The notes: generated from the sequence alone by a model not told the origin. A stretch of 18,452 bases of DNA from an uncultured Collinsella sp. (GCA_902478985.1 CABSNH010000020.1:1-18452), one strand, 5' to 3'. Positions 1-6,600 are shown, numbered from the stretch's first letter. Numbers and translations: made by a program.

Positions 1-28
1 GGCAGCGACAGATGTGTATAAGAGACAG
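1..28 (+). other. Sequencing adapter remnant (Nextera/Tn5 mosaic end)
   Basis: Bases 10-28 read AGATGTGTATAAGAGACAG, the 19-bp Tn5 mosaic end used in Nextera libraries. Bases 1-9 continue as the read-1 adapter arm, with one difference (GCGAC where the adapter has GCGTC). This is library-preparation sequence left at a contig end, not genomic DNA and not a natural Tn5 insertion, because genomic sequence starts directly at base 29 and no transposase or IS50 sequence is present. Confidence 0.96.
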
Positions 29-327
29 TGCTGGTAGTAGGGGCCTTCGTCCCACTGAAGCCCTAGCCAGGCCAGATCGTCAATCAGCTGAGCGGCAAGC
101 TCGGGGCGCTTGCAGCGATCGTCCAGGTCCTCGATGCGCAGCACGATGTTGCCGCCCTGGCTGCGGGCCGAAAGCCACGAGCACAGGCAACTGAACACGT
201 TGCCCAGGTGCATGCGGCCCGAGGGCGACGGGGCAAAACGGCCCACGACAGGTGCGGGAACGGAGGCGGGTTGCGACGTTGGTGCATCCGCGGCGGGCGT
301 TACTATGTTGCGTGTTTTGATATCCAT
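29..327 (-). CDS. gluQ: Glutamyl-Q tRNA(Asp) synthetase, 5' part only
   Basis: This is the N-terminal 99 or so codons of a class I glutamyl-tRNA-synthetase-like enzyme, cut by the contig end. The frame, read from an ATG at 325-327, contains VGRFAPSPSGRMHLGN (HIGH-type ATP-binding motif, H40), then SWLSARSQGGNIVLRIEDLDD and GLQWDEGPYYQ. These are conserved blocks of the GluRS catalytic core. The wording (MHLGN, SWLSARSQGG) fits the short paralogue GluQRS, which glutamylates queuosine in tRNA(Asp), better than full GltX. The region that would settle this (zinc site, absence of an anticodon-binding domain) is missing. About 28 residues precede the core, which is longer than usual, so a later start is possible, but no other ATG lies before the HIGH motif. 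No Shine-Dalgarno sequence is seen; a -10 hexamer sits 7 nt upstream of the ATG, so the mRNA may be leaderless. Confidence 0.82.
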
Positions 328-334
328 GCGGACG

Positions 335-340
335 AGTATA
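335..340 (-). promoter_or_regulatory. Possible -10 box of the gluQ promoter
   Basis: On the minus strand TATACT occupies 340-335 and ends 7 nt before the gluQ ATG at 327. Transcription from this box would begin at or next to the start codon, giving a leaderless message. No convincing -35 box is present 16-18 bp upstream, so this rests mainly on the hexamer and its position. Confidence 0.4.
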
Positions 341-464
341 GCGCGGGGCACGGTAGGGAAGGCGTTTCCGTGGCTCGCAAGTTGGCGGCGCTGCGCATTG
401 CGCACGGTGGGTCTGCGGCCCAACGTCTCGATCGCCGTACGCCGACTCGGCCTCACAAACGACA

Positions 465-500
465 GAAACCCCGGCAGCTCTTCGCAACTGCCGGGGTTTC
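465..500. terminator. Strong hairpin, possible bidirectional terminator
   Basis: GAAACCCCGGCAG (465-477) pairs perfectly with CTGCCGGGGTTTC (488-500) around a 10-nt loop. Each arm ends in T/A-rich bases, so either strand shows a GC stem ending in GGGGTTT. No long U tract follows, and no obvious gene ends here, so its role as a terminator is inferred from structure alone. Confidence 0.45.
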
Positions 501-723
501 CGCGGAAAAGGGGGACATGATCCTCGAGCGAACGGCAAAGGGGCAAACCGTTTTCGCTCAACTGCTTTATGCCCCTCGACTGGCGGCTCAATCAGCGCAT
601 GCCGCGCCCACACAAAGCCGCTACACCTGTGACGGAGCTGTGAAGTGGTATCTATTGCTGGCGCGGGACTCAGCCCAAGAGTGTCTCAAACGACAAATTT
701 GTTGCTGTCTGTCGATTCAACCC

Positions 724-760
724 AATGATCCGTTTTCCTCCTTCCCCAATGGATCATTTT
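724..760. repeat. Short palindromic intergenic repeat, copy A
   Basis: AATGATCC (724-731) and GGATCATT (751-758) are perfect 8-bp inverted repeats around a C/T-rich centre (CTCCTTCCCC), followed by TT. The reverse complement of the element at 6478-6522 shows the same order: AATGATYC, a T-rich run, CCCC, ATCATTT. This suggests dispersed copies of one repeat family. Confidence 0.5.
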
Positions 761-885
761 CCAAGTGCCGGGGTGCGGGCGTGACTTTCATCCCGTTTGG
801 CGCTCCGGTCGCCTAGATATTCGTCATGCGTACCCGCAAACGTGGGACAATGGCGCTGTTGGTTTTACAGACAAAGGATGTGCCT

Positions 886-2829
886 ATGAACACCCTCGCC
901 GCCAAAGTCAGCCGGCAGCGCCGCCCGTTTGCGCGATTTGTTTCCATTTGCGCGCTCGTCGCGTGCGCACTGCTGCTGTTGCCCGCCGTTGCACGTGCCG
1001 ACGGCTACTCCATGACCCAAACCTATATCGGCGCCACGGTTGAGGCCGACGGCTCGCTGACCGTTGTCGAGGGACGCCAGTTCGATTTCGATGACGACAT
1101 CAACGGCGTGTTTTGGGAGATCAATACAGGCTCTAACCAGCAGGGCGGTGCGGCGGGCGTCAATGTGCTGAGCGTCGAGGAAGACGACACCGCGTTTAAC
1201 AAGGTCGACAGCGCAAACAAGGGTGACTCTGGCGTCTACACGGTCGAGCAGTCCGACGGCGGCGTAAAGATCAAGGTTTTCAGCCCCCACGAGAGCGGCG
1301 ATAGCGTGATCTATTACGTGAGCTACACCATGACCGGTGCGGTCATGAACTGGGCCGATACCGCTGAGCTCTACTGGAAATTTGTAGGTGACGGCTGGTC
1401 CGCGGATTCCGACGATGTCGAGATGGAAGTGTACTTCGCAAATGCCGCTGCCGGGACGGCGGCCGTCAAGGGCGATAACTTCCGCGCATGGGGCCACGGT
1501 CCGCTGACGGGCGACGTGTCACTCGATGAGGACGAGCCCATGGTCACCTATACCATTCCCTGCGTGCATCAGGGCGAATTCGCCGAGGCACGCATCGCCT
1601 TCCCCAGCGACTGGGTGCCATGGCTTTCCGCCTCGAGCGAGGAGCGCATGTCAACGATCCTGAGCGAAGAGAAGGCGTGGGCCGACGAAGCTAACGCCCG
1701 CCGCGCTCACGCTCGCATGATTGCCAATGTACTTGCCGTACTAAGTGTTGTCGCGGCGGTGGCCTTTACCGGCACAATCGTTGTGCTCAAGCTGCGCCGC
1801 CGCAAGCCCAAGCCGCTTTTCCAGGACGAATATTTCCGCGATGTGCCTTCGGCCGACCATCCCGCCGTGCTTTCGGCCCTCATGAGCTGGAACGAGGTGC
1901 CCGATCAGGCATATATCGCCACGCTCATGAAGCTCACCGACGACCGTGTGATTAAGCTGGAGCAGGCGACCGTGACTAAGGCTAAGAAGGGTCTGTTGGG
2001 GCGTGAAAAAGAAGAGCAGACGTATCGCGTGACGGTGAGTGATGCGGGCTGGAAGTCGGCCAAGGGCATTGACCACATGGTGCTCAAGGTCTTCTTTGCC
2101 GGTGCTAAGCTCGACGAGAACGGCGATCGCTCGCGCACGTTCGACGAGCTGCAGCACTACGTCAAGCAGCACGCTACACCCGTGGGCGACAAGCTCGAGG
2201 ACTATCAGAACACCGTTAAGGGCAAGCTGGCCGATAGCGAGTACGTTGCCTCGGACGGCATTGTCGCAATGGTGTTTTGCCTGGTTCTTGGTATTCTGAT
2301 CGCCTGTATTCCCGCGGGATCCATCTTCTTTACCGACGGCGCACAGGCGAACATTATCGCCGCGGTTATCTCGGTGCCGATTGTGCTGGTGGGTATTGGC
2401 GTGGGCCTTACGTTCCGCCGCTTTACGCCGGAGGGCGCCGAGGTGGCGGCTCGCTGCAAGGCGCTCAAGCATTGGCTTGAGGATTTCACGCGCCTAAAGG
2501 AAGCCGTTCCGGGCGATCTGGTACTGTGGAATAAACTTCTGGTGATGGGTGCGGCGCTGGGTGTTTCCAAGGAAGTCCTGCGTCAGCTTGCCGAGGCTGT
2601 TCCTCCCGAGGTGCGCGAGGCCGACGGTTTCTACGACAATTACCCCTGCTACTGGTGGTACTACCATCATTACGGCAACGAGTCGCCGATGGATTCGTTC
2701 GACGGCGTGTATCACGAGAGCATCCGTGAGCTGGCATCGAGCTCCGACAGCTCGAGCGGCGGCAGCGGCGGCGGCTTTTCCGGTGGCGGCGGTGGCGGCG
2801 TCGGCGGAGGCGGCGGCGGAACGTTCTAA
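886..2829 (+). CDS. DUF2207 membrane protein with Gly-rich C-terminal tail
   Basis: The protein has 647 residues. The ATG at 886 is chosen because AAAGGA lies 7 nt upstream; the open frame extends further 5' but without a ribosome-binding site. A basic N-terminus and hydrophobic core (about residues 17-35, ending LLLLPAVARA-DG) form a signal peptide. An extracellular beta-rich DUF2207 domain follows (about 38-270), then a transmembrane segment near 279-301 followed by RRRKPKP. A cytoplasmic region with LFQDEYFRDVPSADHPAVLSALMSW comes next, and two more membrane segments lie near 458-482 and 488-509. The C-terminus is almost pure Gly/Ser (GGGFSGGGGGG...). Domain order, membrane layout and Gly-rich tail are typical of DUF2207 family proteins, whose biochemical function is unknown. 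It is a single gene followed by its own terminator. Confidence 0.85.
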   Translation: MNTLAAKVSRQRRPFARFVSICALVACALLLLPAVARADGYSMTQTYIGATVEADGSLTVVEGRQFDFDDDINGVFWEINTGSNQQGGAAGVNVLSVEEDDTAFNKVDSANKGDSGVYTVEQSDGGVKIKVFSPHESGDSVIYYVSYTMTGAVMNWADTAELYWKFVGDGWSADSDDVEMEVYFANAAAGTAAVKGDNFRAWGHGPLTGDVSLDEDEPMVTYTIPCVHQGEFAEARIAFPSDWVPWLSASSEERMSTILSEEKAWADEANARRAHARMIANVLAVLSVVAAVAFTGTIVVLKLRRRKPKPLFQDEYFRDVPSADHPAVLSALMSWNEVPDQAYIATLMKLTDDRVIKLEQATVTKAKKGLLGREKEEQTYRVTVSDAGWKSAKGIDHMVLKVFFAGAKLDENGDRSRTFDELQHYVKQHATPVGDKLEDYQNTVKGKLADSEYVASDGIVAMVFCLVLGILIACIPAGSIFFTDGAQANIIAAVISVPIVLVGIGVGLTFRRFTPEGAEVAARCKALKHWLEDFTRLKEAVPGDLVLWNKLLVMGAALGVSKEVLRQLAEAVPPEVREADGFYDNYPCYWWYYHHYGNESPMDSFDGVYHESIRELASSSDSSSGGSGGGFSGGGGGGVGGGGGGTF

Positions 2830-2843
2830 CGGTCGTAAATTAT

Positions 2844-2890
2844 GGGATGGGCTTTTCTCGACAGCCGTCGGGGGAAGCCCATCCCTTTTT
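2844..2890 (+). terminator. Rho-independent terminator after the DUF2207 gene
   Basis: GGGATGGGCTT (2844-2854) pairs perfectly with AAGCCCATCCC (2875-2885) and is followed by TTTTT (2886-2890), 14 nt after the stop codon. It may also serve the convergent acetyltransferase gene, since the opposite strand reads ...CATCCC then ATAATTT. Confidence 0.9.
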
Positions 2891-2910
2891 ATGCGCTACC
2901 TACGAAGACT

Positions 2911-2952
2911 GTCCCCAACGACTAGTCACTGGGGACGTTCCTAAATGACTAG
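2911..2952. repeat. Nested palindromic repeat with GTCCCC/GGGGAC core
   Basis: GTCCCC (2911-2916) is inverted as GGGGAC (2931-2936), and CTAGTCA (2922-2928) is inverted as TGACTAG (2946-2952). The two pairs interleave, so they could form alternative stems or a pseudoknot. The element lies between convergent genes. It resembles the other GGGAC-bearing spacer repeats in general style but does not align well with them. Confidence 0.5.
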
Positions 2953-2967
2953 GTATGGCTGCTGGGC

Positions 2968-3609
2968 CTAGGCTGTTAGGTCGAGTTCGTAGAGGAAGCT
3001 TTCGCGCGGCATGTCGTGACGGCGCTCTTCGCGGTTGGCGCGGTGCGTGGCCGTGCGCTTAAAGCCATGCAGCTCGTAGAACTTCCACGAGCAGTTGGAG
3101 TCGGTGTACAGGTGCGCCCTCGTCGCCCCGCGCGAGGATAGGTACGAGACTGCGGCGTCGAGCAACACCGAGCCAACGCCCAGGCCATGGACGTCGCGAT
3201 CTACGGCAAGCAGCGTGACCTCGTTGTCGTGTGGCAACGGGCTGCTTTCGAGCAGGCGGTTGTTGGTTCGGATGGTTGCGCGCACAAACGAGAGATACTC
3301 GGCGCAGGCATCGGGCTCCAGCTCGCGCATTTGCGATAGCAGTGCGCGTTCGGTATCCAGCCAATGTTCCTTAACGGTGGCGCCGGAGCTCTGTCCCGCA
3401 CGCGCGAGCGCAATGCCGCGCGCCTGACCGTCGATTACGGCAACTTGCGAAAACGTCGAAGACGAAAGGCAGTAGGCAAGGTCGCACGCGGCCTCGAGGC
3501 GGTTGTACTCATCGTTATCCGAATTGTCATGCCAAAGCTGCTGTAGAATCAGCGCGATGGCGTCGAAGTCTTCGGTATCAAACGGTCGGTAGAGAACCCG
3601 CGAGACCAT
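2968..3609 (-). CDS. GNAT family N-acetyltransferase
   Basis: The protein has 213 residues, with AAGAAAGAGG upstream of the ATG. The C-terminal half carries the acetyl-CoA-binding motif A: VTLLAVDRDVHGLGVGSVLLDAAVSYL (about 131-157). The usual R/Q-x-x-G-x-G appears here as H141-G-L-G-V-G146. Motif B-like sequence NCSWKFYELHGFKR (172-185) follows. These features place it in the GNAT superfamily, which moves an acetyl group from acetyl-CoA to an amine. The substrate cannot be told from the sequence. The first 130 residues (including RLEAACDLAYCLSSST) are longer than a minimal GNAT N-terminus and may shape the acceptor site. It is a single gene, convergent with the DUF2207 gene and divergent from purH. 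Confidence 0.85.
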   Translation of the reverse strand: MVSRVLYRPFDTEDFDAIALILQQLWHDNSDNDEYNRLEAACDLAYCLSSSTFSQVAVIDGQARGIALARAGQSSGATVKEHWLDTERALLSQMRELEPDACAEYLSFVRATIRTNNRLLESSPLPHDNEVTLLAVDRDVHGLGVGSVLLDAAVSYLSSRGATRAHLYTDSNCSWKFYELHGFKRTATHRANREERRHDMPRESFLYELDLTA

Positions 3610-3770
3610 GGTGCCTCTTTCTTTTGCGGATGCATATCGAGCACAGTTCTACCACGCTATTGGCATCTAATTATGGTGCCCCTGTGTTCCATGAACTCAC
3701 CGTGCCCGGTGCCGTGCCCATCCCCTCCGCTCGCAAGCTTTTTCTGCACATGCGCCCGTTGCGGGGTGCA

Positions 3771-3812
3771 TCGATGCGCTCGATGCGCTACATTGAATCA
3801 GTATTTTCAATG
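3771..3812. promoter_or_regulatory. Tandem 9-mer and 7-bp inverted repeat in the purH leader region
   Basis: TCGATGCGC occurs twice in tandem (3771-3779, 3780-3788). It is followed by CATTGAA (3791-3797) and its exact inverse TTCAATG (3806-3812) around an 8-nt AT-rich loop. They lie 75-115 nt upstream of the purH start and could be an operator or an RNA stem. No purine riboswitch pattern was recognised. Function is inferred from position only. Confidence 0.35.
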
Positions 3813-3886
3813 CCGCTGCGCGAGCGCTGCAGATCGACGTATCACCGGCTCACAGAGCACGGCGGCGTACCAGACAGGAGGACTGC

Positions 3887-5494
3887 ATGGGATCTGATGT
3901 GAAGATCGCACGCGCGTTGATCTCGGTTACCGATAAGACGGGCGTCGTCGATTTCGCACGGACGCTGGTCGATGACTTTGGCGTCGAGATCATCTCTACG
4001 GGCGGCACGGCTCGTGCCATCGAGGACGCGGGCGTCCCCGTAACCCCCATCGAGGAGTTCACGGGCTATCCCGAGATGATGGACGGCCGCGTTAAGACCC
4101 TGCACCCCAAGGTTCACGGCGCGCTGCTGGCCCGCCGCGATTCCGAGCAGCACATGCAGGAGGCGGCACAGCACGGCATTAAGCTGATCGACCTGGTCGT
4201 CGTCAACCTGTACGAGTTCGAGAAGACCGTCGCCAACCCCGAGGTCACCTTCGCGGATGCCATCGAGCACATCGACATCGGCGGTCCCTCCATGCTGCGC
4301 TCTGCCGCCAAGAACGCCGCGAGCGTTACCGTCATCTCCGACCCGGCCGACTATGATGCCGTCCTGGCCGAGATGCGCGAGACCGGTGGCTGCACCACGC
4401 TTTCCACCCGTCGTCGCCTGCAGGTGAAGGTCTACCAGACCACCGCCGCCTACGACACGGCTATCTCCCGTTGGCTTGCCGCCCAGGCAAGCGACGTGGC
4501 GGACACCTCTGCCAAGCTCGAGATCTCGCTGGAGAAGGTCGACGACCTGCGCTATGGCGAGAACCCGCAGCAAAAGGCCACGGTCTATCGCTTTGCCGAG
4601 GGCTGCGAGAACACCGCGAGCTCGCAGTTCCCGCTCGTTGGCTCCGAGCAGATCCAGGGCAAGCCGCTCAGCTACAACAACTATCTGGATGCCGACGCCG
4701 CTTGGAACCTGGTCCGCGAGTTCGACGAGCCGGCCTGCGTGATCCTCAAGCACCAGAACCCCTGCGGTTCCGCCGTTGCCGAGGACATCACGGCCGCCTA
4801 CGACCGCGCCTTCGCCTGCGATCCCAAGAGCGCCTTCGGCGGCATCATCGCCTGCAACCGCGAGGTTCCCTATGAGCTGGTTGAGCACTTTGCCGATCAG
4901 AACAAGCAGTTCGTCGAGGTTATCATCGCCCCGAGCTACACTGCCGAGGCACTCGAGCGCATGGCCAAGCGCCCCAACCTGCGCGTGCTGGCTACCGGCG
5001 GCGTGGACCACGGCGCCCAGGTGGAGCTGCGCTCCGTCGACGGCGGCATGCTGGTGCAGGAGGTCGACCACGTGACCGAGGATCCCGCGACCTTTACGTT
5101 CCCCACCGACCGCAAGCCCACCGACGCCGAGATGGCCGAGCTCGAGTTTGCCTGGAAGGTCTGCAAGGGCGTCAAGTCCAACGCCATCCTGGTTTCCAAG
5201 GGTAAGGCCGGCATTGGCATGGGCCCGGGTCAGCCCAACCGCGTTGACTCTGCACTGCTTGCCTGCGAGCGCGCCGAGGACTTCTGCGAGCGCGAGGGCG
5301 TGGAGAAGGGCGGCTTTGCCTGTGCAAGCGACGCGTTTTTCCCGTTCCGCGACAACGTCGACGTGCTTGCCGCGCACGGCGTGACCTGCATCATCCAGCC
5401 CGGTGGCTCCAAGCGCGACGACGAGAGCGTCCAGGCCTGCAACGAGCACGGCATTGCGATGGTGTTTACGGGGGCCCGTCACTTCCGTCACTAA
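3887..5494 (+). CDS. purH: Bifunctional AICAR transformylase / IMP cyclohydrolase
   Basis: PurH catalyses the last two steps of de novo purine synthesis in the cytoplasm: AICAR to FAICAR using 10-formyl-tetrahydrofolate, then ring closure to IMP. The 535-residue length matches the family (about 510-535). The N-terminal MGS-like cyclohydrolase domain (about 1-150) shows ALISVTDKTGVVDFA, IISTGGTARAIEDAGV and DGRVKTLHPKVHGALLARR. The transformylase domain follows, with DLRYGENPQQKA, the catalytic Lys-His pair in VILKHQNPCGSA (K288, H289), SAFGGIIACNR, GMGPGQPNRVDSALLA, FFPFRDNVD and the terminal IIQPGGSKRDDE...FTGARHFRH. The ATG at 3887 has a perfect AGGAGG five nt away. No other purine genes adjoin it. 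Confidence 0.98.
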   Translation: MGSDVKIARALISVTDKTGVVDFARTLVDDFGVEIISTGGTARAIEDAGVPVTPIEEFTGYPEMMDGRVKTLHPKVHGALLARRDSEQHMQEAAQHGIKLIDLVVVNLYEFEKTVANPEVTFADAIEHIDIGGPSMLRSAAKNAASVTVISDPADYDAVLAEMRETGGCTTLSTRRRLQVKVYQTTAAYDTAISRWLAAQASDVADTSAKLEISLEKVDDLRYGENPQQKATVYRFAEGCENTASSQFPLVGSEQIQGKPLSYNNYLDADAAWNLVREFDEPACVILKHQNPCGSAVAEDITAAYDRAFACDPKSAFGGIIACNREVPYELVEHFADQNKQFVEVIIAPSYTAEALERMAKRPNLRVLATGGVDHGAQVELRSVDGGMLVQEVDHVTEDPATFTFPTDRKPTDAEMAELEFAWKVCKGVKSNAILVSKGKAGIGMGPGQPNRVDSALLACERAEDFCEREGVEKGGFACASDAFFPFRDNVDVLAAHGVTCIIQPGGSKRDDESVQACNEHGIAMVFTGARHFRH

Positions 5495-5498
5495 TATC

Positions 5499-5526
5499 GT
5501 TACGCGGTTTTACCAAACCGCGTAAC
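5499..5526 (+). other. 12-bp hairpin just after purH
   Basis: GTTACGCGGTTT (5499-5510) and AAACCGCGTAAC (5515-5526) form a perfect stem with a 4-nt loop, beginning 4 nt after the purH stop. No U tract follows, so it may stabilise the 3' end or act with the next element rather than terminate by itself. Confidence 0.5.
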
Positions 5527-5531
5527 TGATC

Positions 5532-5645
5532 GACGCTGCGCCGGCCCCAAGCACCTCATCTCGCCGCTCAAACCGTCGCTCGCGTACAGAAGTACGCGTC
5601 GCTCCTCTTTCGCGGCGACCTGAGGCACTTGGGTCCGGCTCGCTG
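5532..5645. repeat. Long imperfect inverted-repeat element 1 (after purH)
   Basis: The arms 5541-5567 and 5612-5638 match in inverted orientation at 22 of 27 positions by hand alignment. The centre holds a perfect CGCGTAC/GTACGCG stem (5581-5587, 5592-5598) with an AGAA loop. The left flank GACGCTGCGC (5532-5541) and the CTCGCT just outside the right arm recur at the element after uppP. It could be a MITE-like repeat or a long RNA hairpin. No coding potential is seen. Confidence 0.65.
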
Positions 5646-5696
5646 GCTTATGCTCCACCATCGGTATTGGCTCGCCCCGAACTAAAGCTATCTATT

Positions 5697-5730
5697 GCCG
5701 TCCGTGCCGGTTGGTGCGGGCGGCTTTTTT
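5697..5730 (+). terminator. Rho-independent terminator with GGTT loop
   Basis: GCCGTCCGTGCC (5697-5708) and GGTGCGGGCGGC (5713-5724) form a 12-bp stem that includes some G-U pairs around a GGTT loop, followed by TTTTTT (5725-5730). It is probably the real purH terminator, more than 200 nt after the stop codon. Its right arm overlaps the -35 region of the next gene's promoter. Confidence 0.75.
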
Positions 5731-5739
5731 GGGTATAAC
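5711..5739 (+). promoter_or_regulatory. Promoter of the 235-residue hypothetical gene
   Basis: TTGGTG (5711-5716) and TATAAC (5734-5739) are separated by exactly 17 bp and would start transcription about 25 nt upstream of the ATG at 5772. The -35 box lies inside the terminator stem. Confidence 0.55.
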
Positions 5740-5771
5740 GGTGCGGTGTATGTTTTTGAGAAAGGTTGGAT

Positions 5772-6479
5772 ATGGCCGTTGTGGATGATGCCGAGCTGTT
5801 TGGCAATGCCGAGGATCAGCGTGCGTACGAGGACTTTTGCGCCAATCAGGAGGCGGTCGAGAAGTTTACGCTCGACAAGCCCGCGCTTGTCTGCCGTTGG
5901 CGCATGTCCAACAAAAAGGTACCCATGCTCAACCGTCACATCCGCGCGCTGTCTGAGCGCCTGGTGCAGGGCGAGCCACTCACCCATAACATGCTCAGCT
6001 GGGCCAAACAGCACGTTGAGTGGTCGCTTGCCGAGGGCGATTACACCGCACGCGACGGCGTGCTCATGCTGGTGATCGACATCAACGGCAACGCCGCCAT
6101 GACGGTGGGGGAGTACGAGCCGCTCGCCGATACGTCGGCCAAGGCGCTGCGCGCCCGCTCCGCCGAGGCCCGCTCCGAGGCTGACGAAACTGGCGTGGCG
6201 CCCGAGCTGCTCGCCGCCGTCAACAACGGCGAGCTCGCCTTTGTGGCGCCGGCGGACGAGTTCCTGTGCGGCACGGCGACGCTCATCGAGCAACTGGCCC
6301 AGACCAAGGGCATCCCGGTCACGCGCGTAGACATTCCCGCGCAGCTTAAGGGCGCGCTGTTCCTGGTGAGCGACGAGCACGGCGTGGTCCCCGCAACCGA
6401 GGCCGACGCCGCCGAGGCCGACGCCGCGACGGTTGCCTTCTTCGCCGAAGGCTACGAAAAGCTCCGTGCCCGCCGCTAA
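5772..6479 (+). CDS. Unrecognised protein, possibly a degenerate class IV aminotransferase fold
   Basis: The protein has 235 residues. The ATG at 5772 is preferred over an in-frame TTG at 5766 because GAGAAAGG then sits 6 nt upstream. It is soluble, with no signal peptide or membrane segment. No family is recognised with confidence. The N-terminal half has CRWRMSNKKVPMLNRHIRALSERL and GVLMLVIDINGNAAMTVGEYEPLA. The C-terminal half has EFLCGTATLIEQLAQTKGIPVTRVDIP...FLVSDEHGVVPATE. The order of these blocks loosely recalls class IV (branched-chain/D-Ala) aminotransferases, but no convincing PLP lysine can be assigned, so this is only a hypothesis. A Glu/Ala-rich helix (about 120-140) joins the halves. 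It is a single gene with its own promoter. Confidence 0.7.
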   Translation: MAVVDDAELFGNAEDQRAYEDFCANQEAVEKFTLDKPALVCRWRMSNKKVPMLNRHIRALSERLVQGEPLTHNMLSWAKQHVEWSLAEGDYTARDGVLMLVIDINGNAAMTVGEYEPLADTSAKALRARSAEARSEADETGVAPELLAAVNNGELAFVAPADEFLCGTATLIEQLAQTKGIPVTRVDIPAQLKGALFLVSDEHGVVPATEADAAEADAATVAFFAEGYEKLRARR

Positions 6480-6522
6480 ATGATTTTTCTGGGACGGGGA
6501 TTAAAGAATCATTTTGGTCCCC
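6478..6522. repeat. Short palindromic intergenic repeat, copy C
   Basis: AAATGATT (6478-6485) and AATCATTT (6507-6514) are perfect inverted repeats. A second pair, GGGAC (6491-6495) and GTCCC (6517-6521), interleaves with them. The element overlaps the stop codon of the preceding gene. Its reverse complement resembles the copy at 724-760. Confidence 0.55.
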
Positions 6523-6584
6523 GCCGCCGCTGCGAGTGCGAGGCGGACAAAACGCCCCCGCTCGCGAACAGTTCTGTCACCTTG

Positions 6585-6600
6585 GCACCGCGCGCGGTGC
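6585..6600. promoter_or_regulatory. 16-bp perfect palindrome upstream of the response regulator
   Basis: GCACCGCG (6585-6592) is followed directly by CGCGGTGC (6593-6600), 58 nt before the regulator's start codon. It overlaps a -35-like TTGGCA (6582-6587), but no good -10 box lies at the right distance. It is a candidate operator for autoregulation. Confidence 0.35.

Larger units (their letters stand above)
328..885. other. Gene-poor spacer with several inverted repeats
   Basis: No reading frame here resembles a known protein or has a good ribosome-binding site. The overlapping open frames on both strands look like chance products of high GC. The stretch holds three structures: a 13-bp perfect hairpin (465-500), an imperfect stem pairing GAGCGAACGG (526-535) with CCGTTTTCGCTC (548-559, two-base bulge), and a short palindromic repeat (724-760). 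There is also the 10-bp palindrome ACAAATTTGT at 693-702. A small RNA or an unknown short peptide cannot be excluded. Confidence 0.5.

Noticed and set aside
1..28. Natural Tn5/IS50 end
   Set aside because: The bases before the mosaic end are synthetic adapter sequence, and the match stops at the contig edge.
706..722. tRNA T-loop-like sequence (TCGATTC)
   Set aside because: No cloverleaf, acceptor stem or anticodon arm can be drawn around it.
80..816. Overlapping open frames on both strands in the left spacer
   Set aside because: No ribosome-binding sites or homology, Arg/Pro/Ala-biased translations, and conflict with the clear gluQ frame.
2740..2826. Gly/Ser-coding GGC repeats at the end of the DUF2207 gene as an assembly error or microsatellite
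   Set aside because: A Gly-rich tail of this kind is normal in DUF2207 proteins, and the frame ends cleanly 14 nt before a good terminator.
3842..5491. 549-codon open frame on the minus strand opposite purH
   Set aside because: Shadow of purH caused by GC-rich third positions; no ribosome-binding site and a low-complexity Leu/Gly/Val/Ala-rich product.
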